Assembly (NCBI RefSeq): GCF_000425225.1
Contig: NZ_KE384337.1
Span: forward strand, 33,366-88,935
Length of the DNA: 55,570 nucleotides
Source of the DNA: Pontibacillus marinus BH030004 = DSM 16465
GTDB lineage: Bacteria > Bacillota > Bacilli > Bacillales > BH030062
Reading direction: 5' to 3'
The translations under genes were made by a program, and so were the position numbers. Shown here piece by piece: positions 24,710 to 33,993 of this stretch (position 1 is the first letter of the stretch; each line of letters opens with the position of its first letter). Under the pieces are notes generated by a model. It saw nothing but the letters and a program-made list of their open reading frames with translations, searched no databases and was not told the origin of the DNA.

Positions 24710-25567
24710 ATGAGTAAAACCGGCTGGTTGATATACAAAAAGGAAGATGCTGACCGTAACCGTTCATTTATCGATATGTTTATTGAGGAAGCGAGAAAGC
24801 AAGGGTTAGCTCTCCATTTAAAACTTAGAGAGTCTTTCCATATAGGTGTTCAGGAGCATCAATTCGTCTGCTTTGAAGAAGGTCAAAGGATAGACCTACC
24901 TGATTTTGCTGTCGTTCGCACGATAGATCCACTTTTTACTAAACAGCTAGAGCTTTTAGGCGTGCCTTGCTTTAATTCTTCTCACGTAGCTCAGATTTGT
25001 AATGACAAAGCCAAAACGCATCAATTATTAACTCAGCAAGGAGTCCCGATGGTTGATACCCTTTTTCTAAAAGGAGAGGCCTTACCCTACATTCCTTTTT
25101 CCTTCCCACTTATCGCGAAAGACGTTCATGGAAGAGGCGGCAGGAATGTGTATTGGGTGGAAAATAAAGATGATTTACTTGAACTCCCTTTCGAACCTAA
25201 ACAAGATCTTGTCATTCAAAAACCAGCCCCACAGTTAGGAAAAGATTTACGGGTGTTTGTGGTTGGAAACAAAATTGTCGGTGCCATACTTCGGGAAAAC
25301 GCAAATGAATTCAAAGCTAACTACACCCTTGGTGGTTCAGCCTCGTTGTATGAACTATCCCAGGAGGAAAGGCAGCTTGTACATAAAGTTATGGCTCCTT
25401 TTGAATTTGGTATGGTAGGCATAGATTTTCTTTTCGACGAGAAAAACCAATTATTATTGAATGAGATTGAGGATGTTGTAGGGAGTAGAACCTTATATAC
25501 GAAAAGCTCAATCAATATTTTGGAGTTATACGTCTCTTATATCTGCAGGAAAATAAAAACCGTTTAG
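24710..25567 (+). CDS. RimK-like ATP-grasp ligase (second of two)
   Basis: Paralogue-like partner of the preceding gene, 285 residues. The N-terminus SKTGWLIYKKEDADRN resembles the LTGWIVYNG start of the first protein. The ATP loop KDVHGRGGRNVYWV and hinge IQKPAPQLGKDLRVFVVG are present. At the metal site GIDFLF is followed by NEIEDVVGSR, so the usual ExN is ExE. ATG at 24710 follows GGAAG with nine-base spacing and lies two bases past the upstream stop, so the two are surely cotranscribed and may act together. Substrate unknown; an amino acid or peptide ligase is the family expectation. Confidence 0.83.
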   Translation: MSKTGWLIYKKEDADRNRSFIDMFIEEARKQGLALHLKLRESFHIGVQEHQFVCFEEGQRIDLPDFAVVRTIDPLFTKQLELLGVPCFNSSHVAQICNDKAKTHQLLTQQGVPMVDTLFLKGEALPYIPFSFPLIAKDVHGRGGRNVYWVENKDDLLELPFEPKQDLVIQKPAPQLGKDLRVFVVGNKIVGAILRENANEFKANYTLGGSASLYELSQEERQLVHKVMAPFEFGMVGIDFLFDEKNQLLLNEIEDVVGSRTLYTKSSINILELYVSYICRKIKTV

Positions 25568-25594
25568 ACCCATAAAAGGGCTAAACGGTTTTTG
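25555..25594. terminator. Bidirectional terminator between ATP-grasp genes and valS
   Basis: A long stem formed by AAAACCGTTTAG and CTAAACGGTTTT, extended inward by a partly paired ACC/GGG, lies between the convergent stops at 25567 and 25601. T-runs exist in both directions. Confidence 0.88.
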
Positions 25595-25600
25595 TATGCT

Positions 25601-28243
25601 TTATGACTTCAACTCTTGAATACGCGCTTCTACTTTCTCACGTTTATCAAGGTAGTCTTTTTCTTTATCACGTTCTTCTTGAACGATGTGTTCTGGTGCT
25701 TTATCAACGAACTTCTCGTTTGAAAGTTTCTTCTGAACACGATCAACTTCTTTGTTCCACTTTTCCCATTCATTTTGAAGACGGGCAATCTCTTCTTCAA
25801 CATCGATGAGACCTTCTAACGGAAGATACAGTTCTGCACCTGTTACAACAGCTGACATCGCTTTTTCAGGAGCTTGAATGTCTGCACCTATTGTTAGCTC
25901 ACTTGGATTACAGAAACGGTCAAGATAGTTGCTGTTCTTTTCAAGCTCGGCAGCAATTGTATCATCAGATGTTTTAATCATAAGCTGGATTTCCTTAGAC
26001 ATTGGCGTATCCACTTCAGCACGAATATTACGAACAGAACGAATAATGGAAACAAGGCGTTTCATTTCTTCTGAAGCCTGCTCGTTGTGGAACTCATCAC
26101 GAACCTGAGGCCAAGATGCTGTTGTGATGGATTCACCTTTTGTCGGTAGTGCCTGCCAAATTTCTTCTGTAATGAATGGCATAAATGGATGAAGCATGCG
26201 CATCGTGTTATCTAATACGTAAGCTAAGATCGAGCGAGTTGTTTTCTTCTTCGCTTCATCTTCACCGTAAAGTGGTAGCTTCGCCATTTCGATATACCAA
26301 TCACAGAAGTCATCCCAGATAAAGTTGTATAGGTGACGCCCCGCTTCACCGAACTCGTATTTATCGATGTTTTTCGTTACTTGATCGATGGTTTCGTTCA
26401 AACGAGTTAAGATCCACTGATCAGCGATGGATTTTTCACCTGTCAGATCGATCTCATCGTATTGAAGATTATCCATGTTCATTAATGCGAAACGAGAAGC
26501 ATTCCAGATCTTGTTCGCAAAGTTCCATGTTGCTTCAACTTTTTCCCACTGGAAGCGAAGGTCCTGACCTGGTGTTGATCCAGTTGATAAGAAATATCGT
26601 AAGGAGTCAGCTCCGTATTTGTCGATCACATCCATCGGATCCACACCATTACCAAGAGACTTACTCATCTTGCGGCCTTCAGCATCACGTACAAGACCAT
26701 GAATTAATACGTCTTTAAACGGACGACGACCTGTGAACTCCAAGGATTGGAAGATCATACGAGATACCCAGAATCCAATAATGTCGTAACCAGTTACAAG
26801 TACATCAGTTGGGAAGTAACGGTTGTAGTCTTCTGCGTTTTCGTCAGGCCAGCCCATAGTAGAGAACGGCCATAATGCAGATGAGAACCACGTATCTAAA
26901 ACGTCTTCGTCCTGGTACCAGTTTTCAATGTCAGAAGGTGCTTCTTTTCCTACATGAAGCTCCCCTGTTTCTTTGTGATACCAAGCAGGGATACGATGAC
27001 CCCACCACAACTGACGAGAAATACACCAGTCACGTGTGTTTTCCATCCAGTGCAGGTACGGTTTTTCAAAACGATCTGGAACGAATTGAACTTTATCGTC
27101 TCCTTCTTGTAAGGCGATCGCTTCGTCTGCTAGAGGTTGCATCTTAACGAACCACTGAGTGGAAAGATAAGGTTCTACAACGGCTCCACTACGCTCAGAG
27201 TGTCCTACAGAGTGCAGGTGCTCTTCAATTTTGAATAGGATTCCTTCCTCTTGAAGATCACGAACAAGCTGCTTACGGCACTCAAAACGGTCCATACCTT
27301 GATATTTACCAGCATTTTCGTTCATTGAACCATCTTCGTTCATAATAAGAACGCGTTCTTTATTATGACGGTTTCCAATTTCAAAGTCGTTTGGATCGTG
27401 AGCTGGTGTAATTTTAACAGCACCGCTTCCGAATTCCATATCTACATAGTCATCAGCTACGATTTCAATTTCGCGACCTACGATAGGAAGAACAACCGTT
27501 TTACCGATAAGGTCTTTATAACGATCATCTTCAGGGTGCACCGCTACAGCCGTATCACCTAGCATGGTTTCAGGACGTGTAGTCGCAATCTCAATATGAC
27601 CACTTCCGTCTTTTAACGGATACTTCATGTGATAGAAGTGACCTTGAACATCTTCATATTCAACTTCGATGTCTGATAACGCTGTTTTTGTGGCTGGGTC
27701 CCAGTTGATAATATATTCACCACGGTAAATTAAGCCTTTTTCATAAAGGTTTACGAATACTTCTTTAACCGCTTCAGATAAACCATCATCAAGGGTAAAG
27801 CGCTCGCGAGAGTAATCTACACCTAAACCAAGCTTCTCCCATTGCTTATGAATGAAAGATGCGTATTCATCCTTCCATTCCCAAGACTTTTCTAGGAATT
27901 TCTCGCGACCAAGATCGTGACGAAATACGCCTTGTTCACGAAGTTTTGCATCAACCTTAGCCTGTGTTGCAATACCTGCGTGGTCCATTCCTGGTAACCA
28001 TAATACATCATAGCCTTGCATGCGCTTCACACGTGTGATGATGTCTTGTAGCGTTGTATCCCAAGCGTGACCAAGGTGCAACTTACCTGTTACGTTTGGC
28101 GGCGGGATAACCACTGTAAATGGCTCTTTGCTTTTGTCATTTTTCGCTTCAAAATACTTGCCCTCTACCCATTTCTGATAACGACCTTGCTCAATGGCAT
28201 TCGGGTCATACTTCGTTGGCAGGGAAACTTCGTTTTGTTCCAT
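25601..28243 (-). CDS. valS: Valyl-tRNA synthetase
   Basis: Class I aminoacyl-tRNA synthetase that charges tRNA-Val. The HIGH motif is HLGH (residues 56-59 in [13 protein letters not shown]), the KMSKS motif is in [14 protein letters not shown] near residue 525, and the CP1 editing domain includes [10 protein letters not shown]. The last ~65 residues form the ValRS C-terminal coiled-coil arm. Length of 880 is normal. ATG has AAGGAGG seven bases upstream. Expression is predicted to respond to uncharged tRNA-Val through the T-box leader upstream. Confidence 0.98.
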   Translation of the reverse strand: MEQNEVSLPTKYDPNAIEQGRYQKWVEGKYFEAKNDKSKEPFTVVIPPPNVTGKLHLGHAWDTTLQDIITRVKRMQGYDVLWLPGMDHAGIATQAKVDAKLREQGVFRHDLGREKFLEKSWEWKDEYASFIHKQWEKLGLGVDYSRERFTLDDGLSEAVKEVFVNLYEKGLIYRGEYIINWDPATKTALSDIEVEYEDVQGHFYHMKYPLKDGSGHIEIATTRPETMLGDTAVAVHPEDDRYKDLIGKTVVLPIVGREIEIVADDYVDMEFGSGAVKITPAHDPNDFEIGNRHNKERVLIMNEDGSMNENAGKYQGMDRFECRKQLVRDLQEEGILFKIEEHLHSVGHSERSGAVVEPYLSTQWFVKMQPLADEAIALQEGDDKVQFVPDRFEKPYLHWMENTRDWCISRQLWWGHRIPAWYHKETGELHVGKEAPSDIENWYQDEDVLDTWFSSALWPFSTMGWPDENAEDYNRYFPTDVLVTGYDIIGFWVSRMIFQSLEFTGRRPFKDVLIHGLVRDAEGRKMSKSLGNGVDPMDVIDKYGADSLRYFLSTGSTPGQDLRFQWEKVEATWNFANKIWNASRFALMNMDNLQYDEIDLTGEKSIADQWILTRLNETIDQVTKNIDKYEFGEAGRHLYNFIWDDFCDWYIEMAKLPLYGEDEAKKKTTRSILAYVLDNTMRMLHPFMPFITEEIWQALPTKGESITTASWPQVRDEFHNEQASEEMKRLVSIIRSVRNIRAEVDTPMSKEIQLMIKTSDDTIAAELEKNSNYLDRFCNPSELTIGADIQAPEKAMSAVVTGAELYLPLEGLIDVEEEIARLQNEWEKWNKEVDRVQKKLSNEKFVDKAPEHIVQEERDKEKDYLDKREKVEARIQELKS

Positions 28244-28300
28244 GTTTTTGCCTCCTTATTTTTAAACGGCCATGAAGGGAAACCACGATTTAAACAATAA

Positions 28301-28555
28301 AAAAATCCTTTTCATCCCAGAAAAAGGACGAAAAGGATTCGCGGTACCACCTTTATTTACAAACGACATACGTCTGTCTGTACACTTCATACATTAACGG
28401 ATGGACTCCGGTTTCTTCTACTATTGTTCAAAGAAACTGCATCTGGGGCGACATTCTGAGTTCAAGTGCCTAGGAACCTCTCACCAAATGGCTCCCTCTC
28501 TTTAAGGATTGTTCTCATACTCTTCCCCTTCACGGCATTTAGATATCGATTTGTA
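28301..28555 (-). promoter_or_regulatory. T-box riboswitch leader of valS
   Basis: The minus strand carries the T-box sequence GGTGGTACCGCG (28341-28352). It is followed by a terminator stem AATCCTTTTC (28330-28339) with GAAAAGGATT (28304-28313) and a T-run. Upstream are stem I features, including an AGTATGAGAA segment near 28515-28525. A GTC (28450-28452) in AATGTCGC is the likely valine specifier codon. The T-box can pair to disrupt the terminator when uncharged tRNA-Val binds. Confidence 0.92.
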
Positions 28556-28561
28556 CTTGTT

Positions 28562-28591
28562 ATTTTATCCACTTTCCCTGTTAGAAGTCAA
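28562..28591 (-). promoter_or_regulatory. Sigma-A-type promoter of the valS T-box transcript
   Basis: On the minus strand TTGACT (28586-28591), 18 bp, TAAAAT (28562-28567). Transcription would begin about ten bases before the T-box leader. Confidence 0.6.
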
Positions 28592-28674
28592 TCTTTTTGC
28601 GAAACTTTTTCACTTTTGGGCTCACTCTTTGCATATGATAATAAAAATACGTAAAAATGGAAGGAGTAGGTGCA

Positions 28675-28863
28675 ATGGGACGGTTTTATCGTTATAAACT
28701 TCCACCCTGGTGTCGCCACTGGCTGTTTATTATAGAAAAATGTACGTTACCCATCTTAATCTTCCAAATCATTCGAACTTTATTATTCCCAACCACCTTT
28801 GATGTTTTCTTACTCGGTATATTAGTAGGTTTGTTTATCGCCTTTCAGCTTGAATGGATTTAG
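28675..28863 (+). CDS. Small membrane protein, 62 residues
   Basis: Hypothetical protein. A basic, aromatic N-terminus (MGRFYRYKLPPWCRHW) is followed by two hydrophobic segments (about 17-37 and 40-60). ATG at 28675 has GGAAGGAG eight bases upstream, a strong site. The stop codon overlaps that of the convergent ysxE gene (shared bases 28861-28862). No family recognised; the good ribosome binding site and clean hydrophobic profile support a real gene. Confidence 0.6.
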   Translation: MGRFYRYKLPPWCRHWLFIIEKCTLPILIFQIIRTLLFPTTFDVFLLGILVGLFIAFQLEWI

Positions 28864-29879
28864 GTTTCTTCCTGTTCTTGTTGAATATACGTACGCGTTT
28901 GCTCGAGCTGTTCTTCAATTTGTAAGGCATTATTTAAAACAAAATAAGATCGCTCGAGCTTCTGTACACGAAACGGTTGCCCACCTTCTCGGGCACCATT
29001 TACATATCGCTCGATTTGCTCCATATAATGATCAGGCTGAAGTAAGTAGATGGCCAGCAAGCTACGTTCACTATTCTTTAATGGAAACTGGTCTTCATAA
29101 GATGAGAACGTTGTTGTTATTTGATCAATAGGTGCGTCATGGTAGCGCATGACCTGCCAAAAATATGTCGTCAGGTCATGCATCGGATGATTGATTGAAG
29201 CACGTTCCCAATTTAATACATAAGGTTGATTGTCATCATATAAAAAATGAGTCGGCTTAAGATGGTTATGACTCAGAGCTTGTCGGAACGTTTTATCTTC
29301 ATCAATATCTTCTAAAAAACGGTCACACCACTCTTCACTTCTTTGAAATGCATACATGACATTACGAAAATGTGTACAAACCTGTAGTTCAAAGGGTGGC
29401 ATATAATGACGTTTTTCAAACTGTATAACAGCTTCCTCTAGACGTTCACGCCAGCTCTCTAATTGCTTTTTTTGATGTTCGATAAACGGTTCAAAATCTT
29501 CTCTTTTTACCGTTTCTGTATGAGATGTACGTCGATGGATCTCACCCATTGTCGAGTATAAAGCCTCAAATGGATATGGAGGAGTATCACGATGGGGTGT
29601 ATCAACCCACGGCATCGCATAAAAAATCCCCATTTTGTTTCGGACAAATAGTTGCTTTTCTGAGGTCATATATAGCGGAATAAAAGATTGGATTCTATGA
29701 TTTTTAGCTTGTTCATATACTTCAAGCCAATTATAGACAGTTTCATCCGTCAGCCGAGAATGCTTAACCGCAACATCACCATAATGGGTTCGAACCTTAT
29801 ATACTCTAGAAGTGTAAGCTTCATAATCAACCATACTTAAACCGTAGTAAGCTAACACCTCTTTTAGGACATCTTTCAT
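28860..29879 (-). CDS. ysxE: CotS-family spore coat protein YsxE
   Basis: Kinase-like (APH/CotS fold) spore coat-associated protein of 339 residues. It contains VKHSRLTDET, LSHNHLKPTHFLYDD in the place of the kinase catalytic loop (HxD replaced by HNHLKP), and LNWERASINHPMHDLTTYF in the place of DFG. The catalytic residues are thus degenerate, consistent with a structural role. It follows spoVID as in B. subtilis, where the pair is linked to coat morphogenesis. ATG has AGGGGAGGG upstream. Here a strong hairpin separates it from spoVID. Confidence 0.85.
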   Translation of the reverse strand: MKDVLKEVLAYYGLSMVDYEAYTSRVYKVRTHYGDVAVKHSRLTDETVYNWLEVYEQAKNHRIQSFIPLYMTSEKQLFVRNKMGIFYAMPWVDTPHRDTPPYPFEALYSTMGEIHRRTSHTETVKREDFEPFIEHQKKQLESWRERLEEAVIQFEKRHYMPPFELQVCTHFRNVMYAFQRSEEWCDRFLEDIDEDKTFRQALSHNHLKPTHFLYDDNQPYVLNWERASINHPMHDLTTYFWQVMRYHDAPIDQITTTFSSYEDQFPLKNSERSLLAIYLLQPDHYMEQIERYVNGAREGGQPFRVQKLERSYFVLNNALQIEEQLEQTRTYIQQEQEET

Positions 29880-29901
29880 ACATTCTGCCCTCCCCTAATT
29901 G

Positions 29902-29931
29902 AAAAAGCGAGAAAGGATCCCTTTCTCGCTT
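29902..29931 (-). terminator. Terminator hairpin between spoVID and ysxE
   Basis: A perfect 12-bp stem (AAGCGAGAAAGG, 29905-29916, with CCTTTCTCGCTT, 29920-29931) is followed by five T on the minus strand, directly after the spoVID stop and 22 bp before the ysxE start. It may reduce or end read-through into ysxE. Confidence 0.8.
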
Positions 29932-29938
29932 ATCATAC

Positions 29939-30949
29939 TTATTGTTTCGTCGGGATATATAAAATTTGGCCAGCTGAGACATCTTCATCGCCTAATTTAT
30001 TCACACGACTCAAATGCGTTGGCGGCACCTTATACCGTTGAGCGATTGTGCCAAGGGTATCTTGCTCTTGTACAATACACATCTTCATTTTGGCATAAGG
30101 CTCTTCTTCCCTTTGGAACATTGAGGTTAGATAGCGAGCATCAGGTGCTTCTTCGTCATCAGAATCCGAATCGCTCTGTTGTTCCTTAACCTCTATCTCA
30201 TCTCGACTTTCTTCTTCATCGTAATATTCTGGTGATTCTTCTTCATATTCATCATCACCTTGATCTTCTTCTTGTTCTTGACCAAAGAATTCAGCAAAGG
30301 ATTGAGATTTCTTTTTAAAGTTCCAGCGACCCTCTGCATCCTCTTCCTCTTCTGTTGTATCAGAAGTATCCTGCGTTGTTTCTTGAACAGGTTCTACAAA
30401 CTTTTGGTCAATTGAAAAACTTTCTTCTAATTCATCTGCCGGCTCTGTTTCAGCTTCTCGTTCTTCTACCTGAGAAGCCTCATCGGTACGCTCTTCTTGT
30501 ACTCCATGAATCGCTACAGTTGCATTAAGCTTTAGGTGACCTTGTTCAGGTAATTCATAATCAAACGAGTCGATACTTACCGTTACGTCTTCTAACGAGT
30601 GAATACGGTGTTTTGGAATGGAGACTTCGACCGGGAAACGATGATAAAACTCGCTCACCCCATCTTCATGTGTATCAATATTTTCGATCGTACGTTTTGA
30701 TGCATGATCACGTAAGGAAAGCACTTGCGATTCTTCTTCTTGATCACTATCACCTTCAGCGCTTTCTGATTGAAAATATTCTCCTGCTAATTCAATGACA
30801 CCACGAATGGACACAGTATCATCATTTTCCTGAATTGCAATATCAGGTTCTAACGAAATGCCCATGAATTCGTCTACTTCCTGTCCTCTTTTGAACCAAA
30901 GGGACTCATTCAAATGAAACGAAAATACATTCTGATCATCGTATGTCAA
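29939..30949 (-). CDS. spoVID: Spore coat morphogenesis protein SpoVID
   Basis: Coat-encasement protein of the forespore outer membrane. The N-terminal domain (about 8-135) starts FSFHLNESLWFKRGQEVDE, close to the SpoVID signature. A long Glu/Asp/Ser-rich middle (about 140-275) includes the short conserved block SFAEFFG. A C-terminal LysM domain (about 285-333) has IVQEQDTLGTIAQRY and SAGQILYIP. Length is 336 residues, shorter than B. subtilis SpoVID (about 575), the difference lying in the acidic region. The start is TTG with AGGAGG eight bases upstream. Confidence 0.88.
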   Translation of the reverse strand: MTYDDQNVFSFHLNESLWFKRGQEVDEFMGISLEPDIAIQENDDTVSIRGVIELAGEYFQSESAEGDSDQEEESQVLSLRDHASKRTIENIDTHEDGVSEFYHRFPVEVSIPKHRIHSLEDVTVSIDSFDYELPEQGHLKLNATVAIHGVQEERTDEASQVEEREAETEPADELEESFSIDQKFVEPVQETTQDTSDTTEEEEDAEGRWNFKKKSQSFAEFFGQEQEEDQGDDEYEEESPEYYDEEESRDEIEVKEQQSDSDSDDEEAPDARYLTSMFQREEEPYAKMKMCIVQEQDTLGTIAQRYKVPPTHLSRVNKLGDEDVSAGQILYIPTKQ

Positions 30950-31030
30950 ATCCTTTTCCTCCTTTCAATTCCATACAGGACCTCTCGATCTTTTATGTCC
31001 TTACAACTATATGAGGGAGGAAGTCCAATT

Positions 31031-31081
31031 ATGACTAATGAACAGGGGATGGTTCTGTTTTTGGCTTTAGGGGGTGTGTAA
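31031..31081 (+). other. 16-codon frame with strong ribosome binding site, possibly a gene remnant
   Basis: GGGAGG lies ten bases before an ATG that opens MTNEQGMVLFLALGGV and stops. The peptide looks like the start of a small membrane protein. It stops about 90 bp before the first palindromic repeat, so it may be the 5' end of a disrupted gene or a leader peptide. Confidence 0.2.
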
Positions 31082-31173
31082 AAAGTAGAAGTAGTTCAGC
31101 AATCTGGCAGTTATGTTGAAGACTTGAAACTGAGAGGAGTCCGTTGCTGTTGTGTAATTTGTTGCGGTCAGTG

Positions 31174-31262
31174 AAACGGCAAGCCTGTTGTGGAAGAAAA
31201 GCCGAGCCTCCTCGTGCCTGCGGGGTCTCGTCTTCCCTTTGTACCACGACAGTTTGCCGTTT
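31174..31262 (-). repeat. Structured palindromic repeat, copy A
   Basis: Long imperfect inverted repeat: AAACGGCAAGCCTGTTGTGG (from 31174) against CCACGACAGTTTGCCGTTT (to 31262). It encloses a block that on the minus strand reads CCCCGCAGGCACGAGGAGGC. This core resembles a GC-rich dispersed element seen in many Bacillaceae genomes. Frames across it are not believable genes. Confidence 0.65.
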
Positions 31263-31446
31263 CCTTCCCTCCACGCGATTATGGAAACTAACGGACCATA
31301 ATTTAGCTTTCCTCACCTCAGATTTTTTGGAAATCATAGTAAGAGAAGTTGTTCAGACCCTTGTCATGACAGGATTATACTACTTGGAAACAGAACACCT
31401 CAGCCCTGAACTAAGGAGGTTCCGTTAATCTCCATTCGGCTAAGGT

Positions 31447-31560
31447 GGGCTGTGGAACGGGTTGACTCCTCCGGTAGAAAGGGCGAGCGAGATCCCGCAG
31501 GAACGAAGTGACGAGGAAGCTCGATCGGTCTTCCGGGGAAACCAACCCCCCCCACAGCCC
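31447..31560 (+). repeat. Structured palindromic repeat, copy B
   Basis: Second element in the opposite orientation: GGGCTGTGG...GGGTTG pairs with CAACCC...CCACAGCCC. Its core GATCCCGCAGGAACGAAG...CGAGGAAGC is related to the minus-strand core of copy A. It is flanked by a further 9-bp perfect inverted repeat, GGTTCCGTT (31418-31426) and AACGGAACC (31579-31587). No gene is seen between the two copies. Confidence 0.65.
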
Positions 31561-31646
31561 GCCGCTCTCCACAAAAGCAACGGAACCAAACGCGCTTTAT
31601 CTCGAAGCTAAGTCTTCCATAAACGGGGGCTTATGTGGAAGAAACA

Positions 31647-31676
31647 TAAAAAACGCCCAGGGATCCCCTGGGCGTT
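31647..31676 (-). terminator. Intrinsic terminator of the heme operon
   Basis: A perfect 11-bp stem (AACGCCCAGGG, 31652-31662, with CCCTGGGCGTT, 31666-31676) and a T-run on the minus strand lie seven bases after the hemL stop. Confidence 0.92.
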
Positions 31677-31682
31677 AATGGT

Positions 31683-32972
31683 TTATTTCGCAATACGTGA
31701 AAATGCCTTTTCAGCAGCTTCGATTGTTTTTTCGATATCCTCATCTGTATGCTTCGTGGATAAGAATAATCCTTCAAATTGAGCTGGTGGCAAGTAGATG
31801 CCTTCTTGAATCATTTCCTGATAAAACTTCGCAAAAAGGTCCGTATCCGCTTTTTTCGCTGTATCATAATTATAAACCCCTTCACTTGTGAAGAAGAATG
31901 CAACCATTGAACCAGCGCGGTTTACGGTTAATGGAATATTGTGGTCCACTGCCGCTTTTGTAAAGCCTTCTACTAAACGATCAACTTTACGATTAATCTC
32001 ATCATAAGATTCTGGAGTAAGAGCACTTAAGGTCTCATAACCCGCAGCCATAGCAAGTGGGTTACCAGATAGAGTACCTGCTTGATAAATTGGACCAGTT
32101 GGAGCGATCATCTCCATGATTTCTTTTTTACCACCATAAGCTCCAACAGGAAGACCTCCACCAATAACTTTTCCAAGACAAGTCAAGTCAGGCGTTACAC
32201 CATAAAAGCCTTGTGCACTGTTGTAATCCACACGGAAGCCTGTCATAACCTCATCAAAAATTAAAAGAGAACCTTTGTCCTCTGTAATCTTACGAAGTTC
32301 AGGTAAGAAATTATCATTCGGAGGAACAACACCCATATTTCCAGAGACAGGCTCTACAATGACACCTGCTATATCATCACCGTACTCTTCAAAAGCATAA
32401 CGGATGCTCTCAAGGTCATTGTAAGGCACTGTAATCGTGTTTTTAGCAATACCCTCTGGAACTCCTGGAGAATCTGGAAGACCTAGTGTTGCTACTCCTG
32501 AACCCGCCTTAATTAAAAGGGAGTCACCATGGCCATGGTAGTTTCCTTCGAATTTAATGATCTTGTTTTTACCTGTATATCCACGAGCTAAGCGTAATGC
32601 ACTCATAGTCGCTTCTGTACCGGAGTTTACCATGCGAACCATTTCAATGGATGGCACACGATCAATAACAAGCTTTGCTAGATCGTTTTCAAGTGTAGTT
32701 GGTGCACCGAAGCTTGTCCCTTTTGCAGCCACTTCATTTAAACGACTTACTACTTGATCATCAGCATGACCTAAAATTAGTGGGCCAAAGCTTAGCACAT
32801 AATCAATATACTCGTTACCATCAATATCATAGATTTTAGATCCTTTGCCGCTCTCCATAAATAGTGGATCCATTTCTACTGATTTAAAGGCACGTGCGGG
32901 GGAGTTCACCCCACCTGGCATATATTGAACTGCTTCCTGAAATGCTTCTTGAGATTGTTTGAATTCGCGCAC
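31683..32972 (-). CDS. hemL: Glutamate-1-semialdehyde 2,1-aminomutase
   Basis: PLP enzyme converting glutamate-1-semialdehyde to 5-aminolevulinate, the second step of the C5 heme pathway. Class III aminotransferase fold of 429 residues. The Schiff-base lysine lies in [17 protein letters not shown] (about 267). [18 protein letters not shown] and [15 protein letters not shown] are characteristic. The start is GTG with AAGGAGTG upstream. Last gene of hemAXCDBL. Confidence 0.97.
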   Translation of the reverse strand: MREFKQSQEAFQEAVQYMPGGVNSPARAFKSVEMDPLFMESGKGSKIYDIDGNEYIDYVLSFGPLILGHADDQVVSRLNEVAAKGTSFGAPTTLENDLAKLVIDRVPSIEMVRMVNSGTEATMSALRLARGYTGKNKIIKFEGNYHGHGDSLLIKAGSGVATLGLPDSPGVPEGIAKNTITVPYNDLESIRYAFEEYGDDIAGVIVEPVSGNMGVVPPNDNFLPELRKITEDKGSLLIFDEVMTGFRVDYNSAQGFYGVTPDLTCLGKVIGGGLPVGAYGGKKEIMEMIAPTGPIYQAGTLSGNPLAMAAGYETLSALTPESYDEINRKVDRLVEGFTKAAVDHNIPLTVNRAGSMVAFFFTSEGVYNYDTAKKADTDLFAKFYQEMIQEGIYLPPAQFEGLFLSTKHTDEDIEKTIEAAEKAFSRIAK

Positions 32973-32984
32973 ATTACCACTCCT

Positions 32985-33965
32985 TTATTGTTGAGATAAA
33001 TATTTGGCTACATCTTTTGCAAAGTACGTAATAATTAAGTCTGCTCCAGCACGTTTCATTGATGTTAGCTTTTCAAGAACGATTTCTTCTTCGTTCACCC
33101 ATCCATTTTGTGCAGCAGCTTTAATCATAGAATATTCACCACTTACGTTGTAAGCAACGATTGGAAGTGGGAAGCGATCTTTCAGTTCACGCATAATATC
33201 CATATAAGAAAGACCCGGTTTTACGATTAGGAAGTCTGCTCCTTCTTCTTCATCAGATTGCGCTTCTCGAATAGCTTCTAAACGGTTTGCTGGGTCCATT
33301 TGATAAGCACGGCGATCCCCAAATTGAGGTGAGCTATGCGCTGCATCTCGGAATGGTCCATAAAAGGCAGACGCAAACTTTACTGCGTAGGACATGATTG
33401 GTGTGTTTACAAACCCTGCTTCATCTAATCCTTGACGAATCGCAGCCACAAAACCATCCATCATATTTGAAGGAGCAATGATATCTGCACCAGCTTTCGC
33501 TTGGCTCACAGCTGTTTGCGCAAGCAATGTAAGAGATTCATCGTTTACGATCTCACCATCACGTACAACGCCACAATGTCCATGATCTGTGTACTGACAT
33601 AAGCACGTATCAGCAATAACCGTTAGATCTGGCACATCTTGCTTAATTTGACGAATGGCTTGTTGAACAATGCCTGTCTCACAATAAGCCTGAGAACCAA
33701 CTTCATCTTTCTCTTTTGGTACGCCAAATACAATTACTGAACGAATGCCTAAACCACGTACTTCTTTCATTTCTTCAGTCAGATAATCAAGTGAAAGGTG
33801 AAATACTCCTGGCATGGATGGTACTTCTTTTTTAATTCCTTCACCTTCTACCACGAAAATGGGATAGATTAAATCTTGTGTTTGCAAGTGTGTTTCACGT
33901 ACAAGTGCTCTCATAGAGTCTGTAGTACGTAATCTGCGATGTCTTTGAAATTGTAGATCTTTCAT
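32985..33965 (-). CDS. hemB: Delta-aminolevulinic acid dehydratase (porphobilinogen synthase)
   Basis: Condenses two 5-aminolevulinate into porphobilinogen. The active-site lysines are in [14 protein letters not shown] and [13 protein letters not shown]. The zinc-type cysteine cluster [14 protein letters not shown] indicates a zinc-dependent enzyme. Length is 326 residues. ATG has AAAGGATA eight bases upstream. Lies between hemD and hemL. Confidence 0.97.
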   Translation of the reverse strand: MKDLQFQRHRRLRTTDSMRALVRETHLQTQDLIYPIFVVEGEGIKKEVPSMPGVFHLSLDYLTEEMKEVRGLGIRSVIVFGVPKEKDEVGSQAYCETGIVQQAIRQIKQDVPDLTVIADTCLCQYTDHGHCGVVRDGEIVNDESLTLLAQTAVSQAKAGADIIAPSNMMDGFVAAIRQGLDEAGFVNTPIMSYAVKFASAFYGPFRDAAHSSPQFGDRRAYQMDPANRLEAIREAQSDEEEGADFLIVKPGLSYMDIMRELKDRFPLPIVAYNVSGEYSMIKAAAQNGWVNEEEIVLEKLTSMKRAGADLIITYFAKDVAKYLSQQ

Positions 33966-33993
33966 ATGTATCTTATCCTTTCTAAGGGGGATT

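Noticed and set aside
31035-31428. Two opposing frames of about 95-100 codons in the spoVID-hemL gap
   Set aside because: They run through the palindromic repeat, lack ribosome binding sites and have no protein-like composition.
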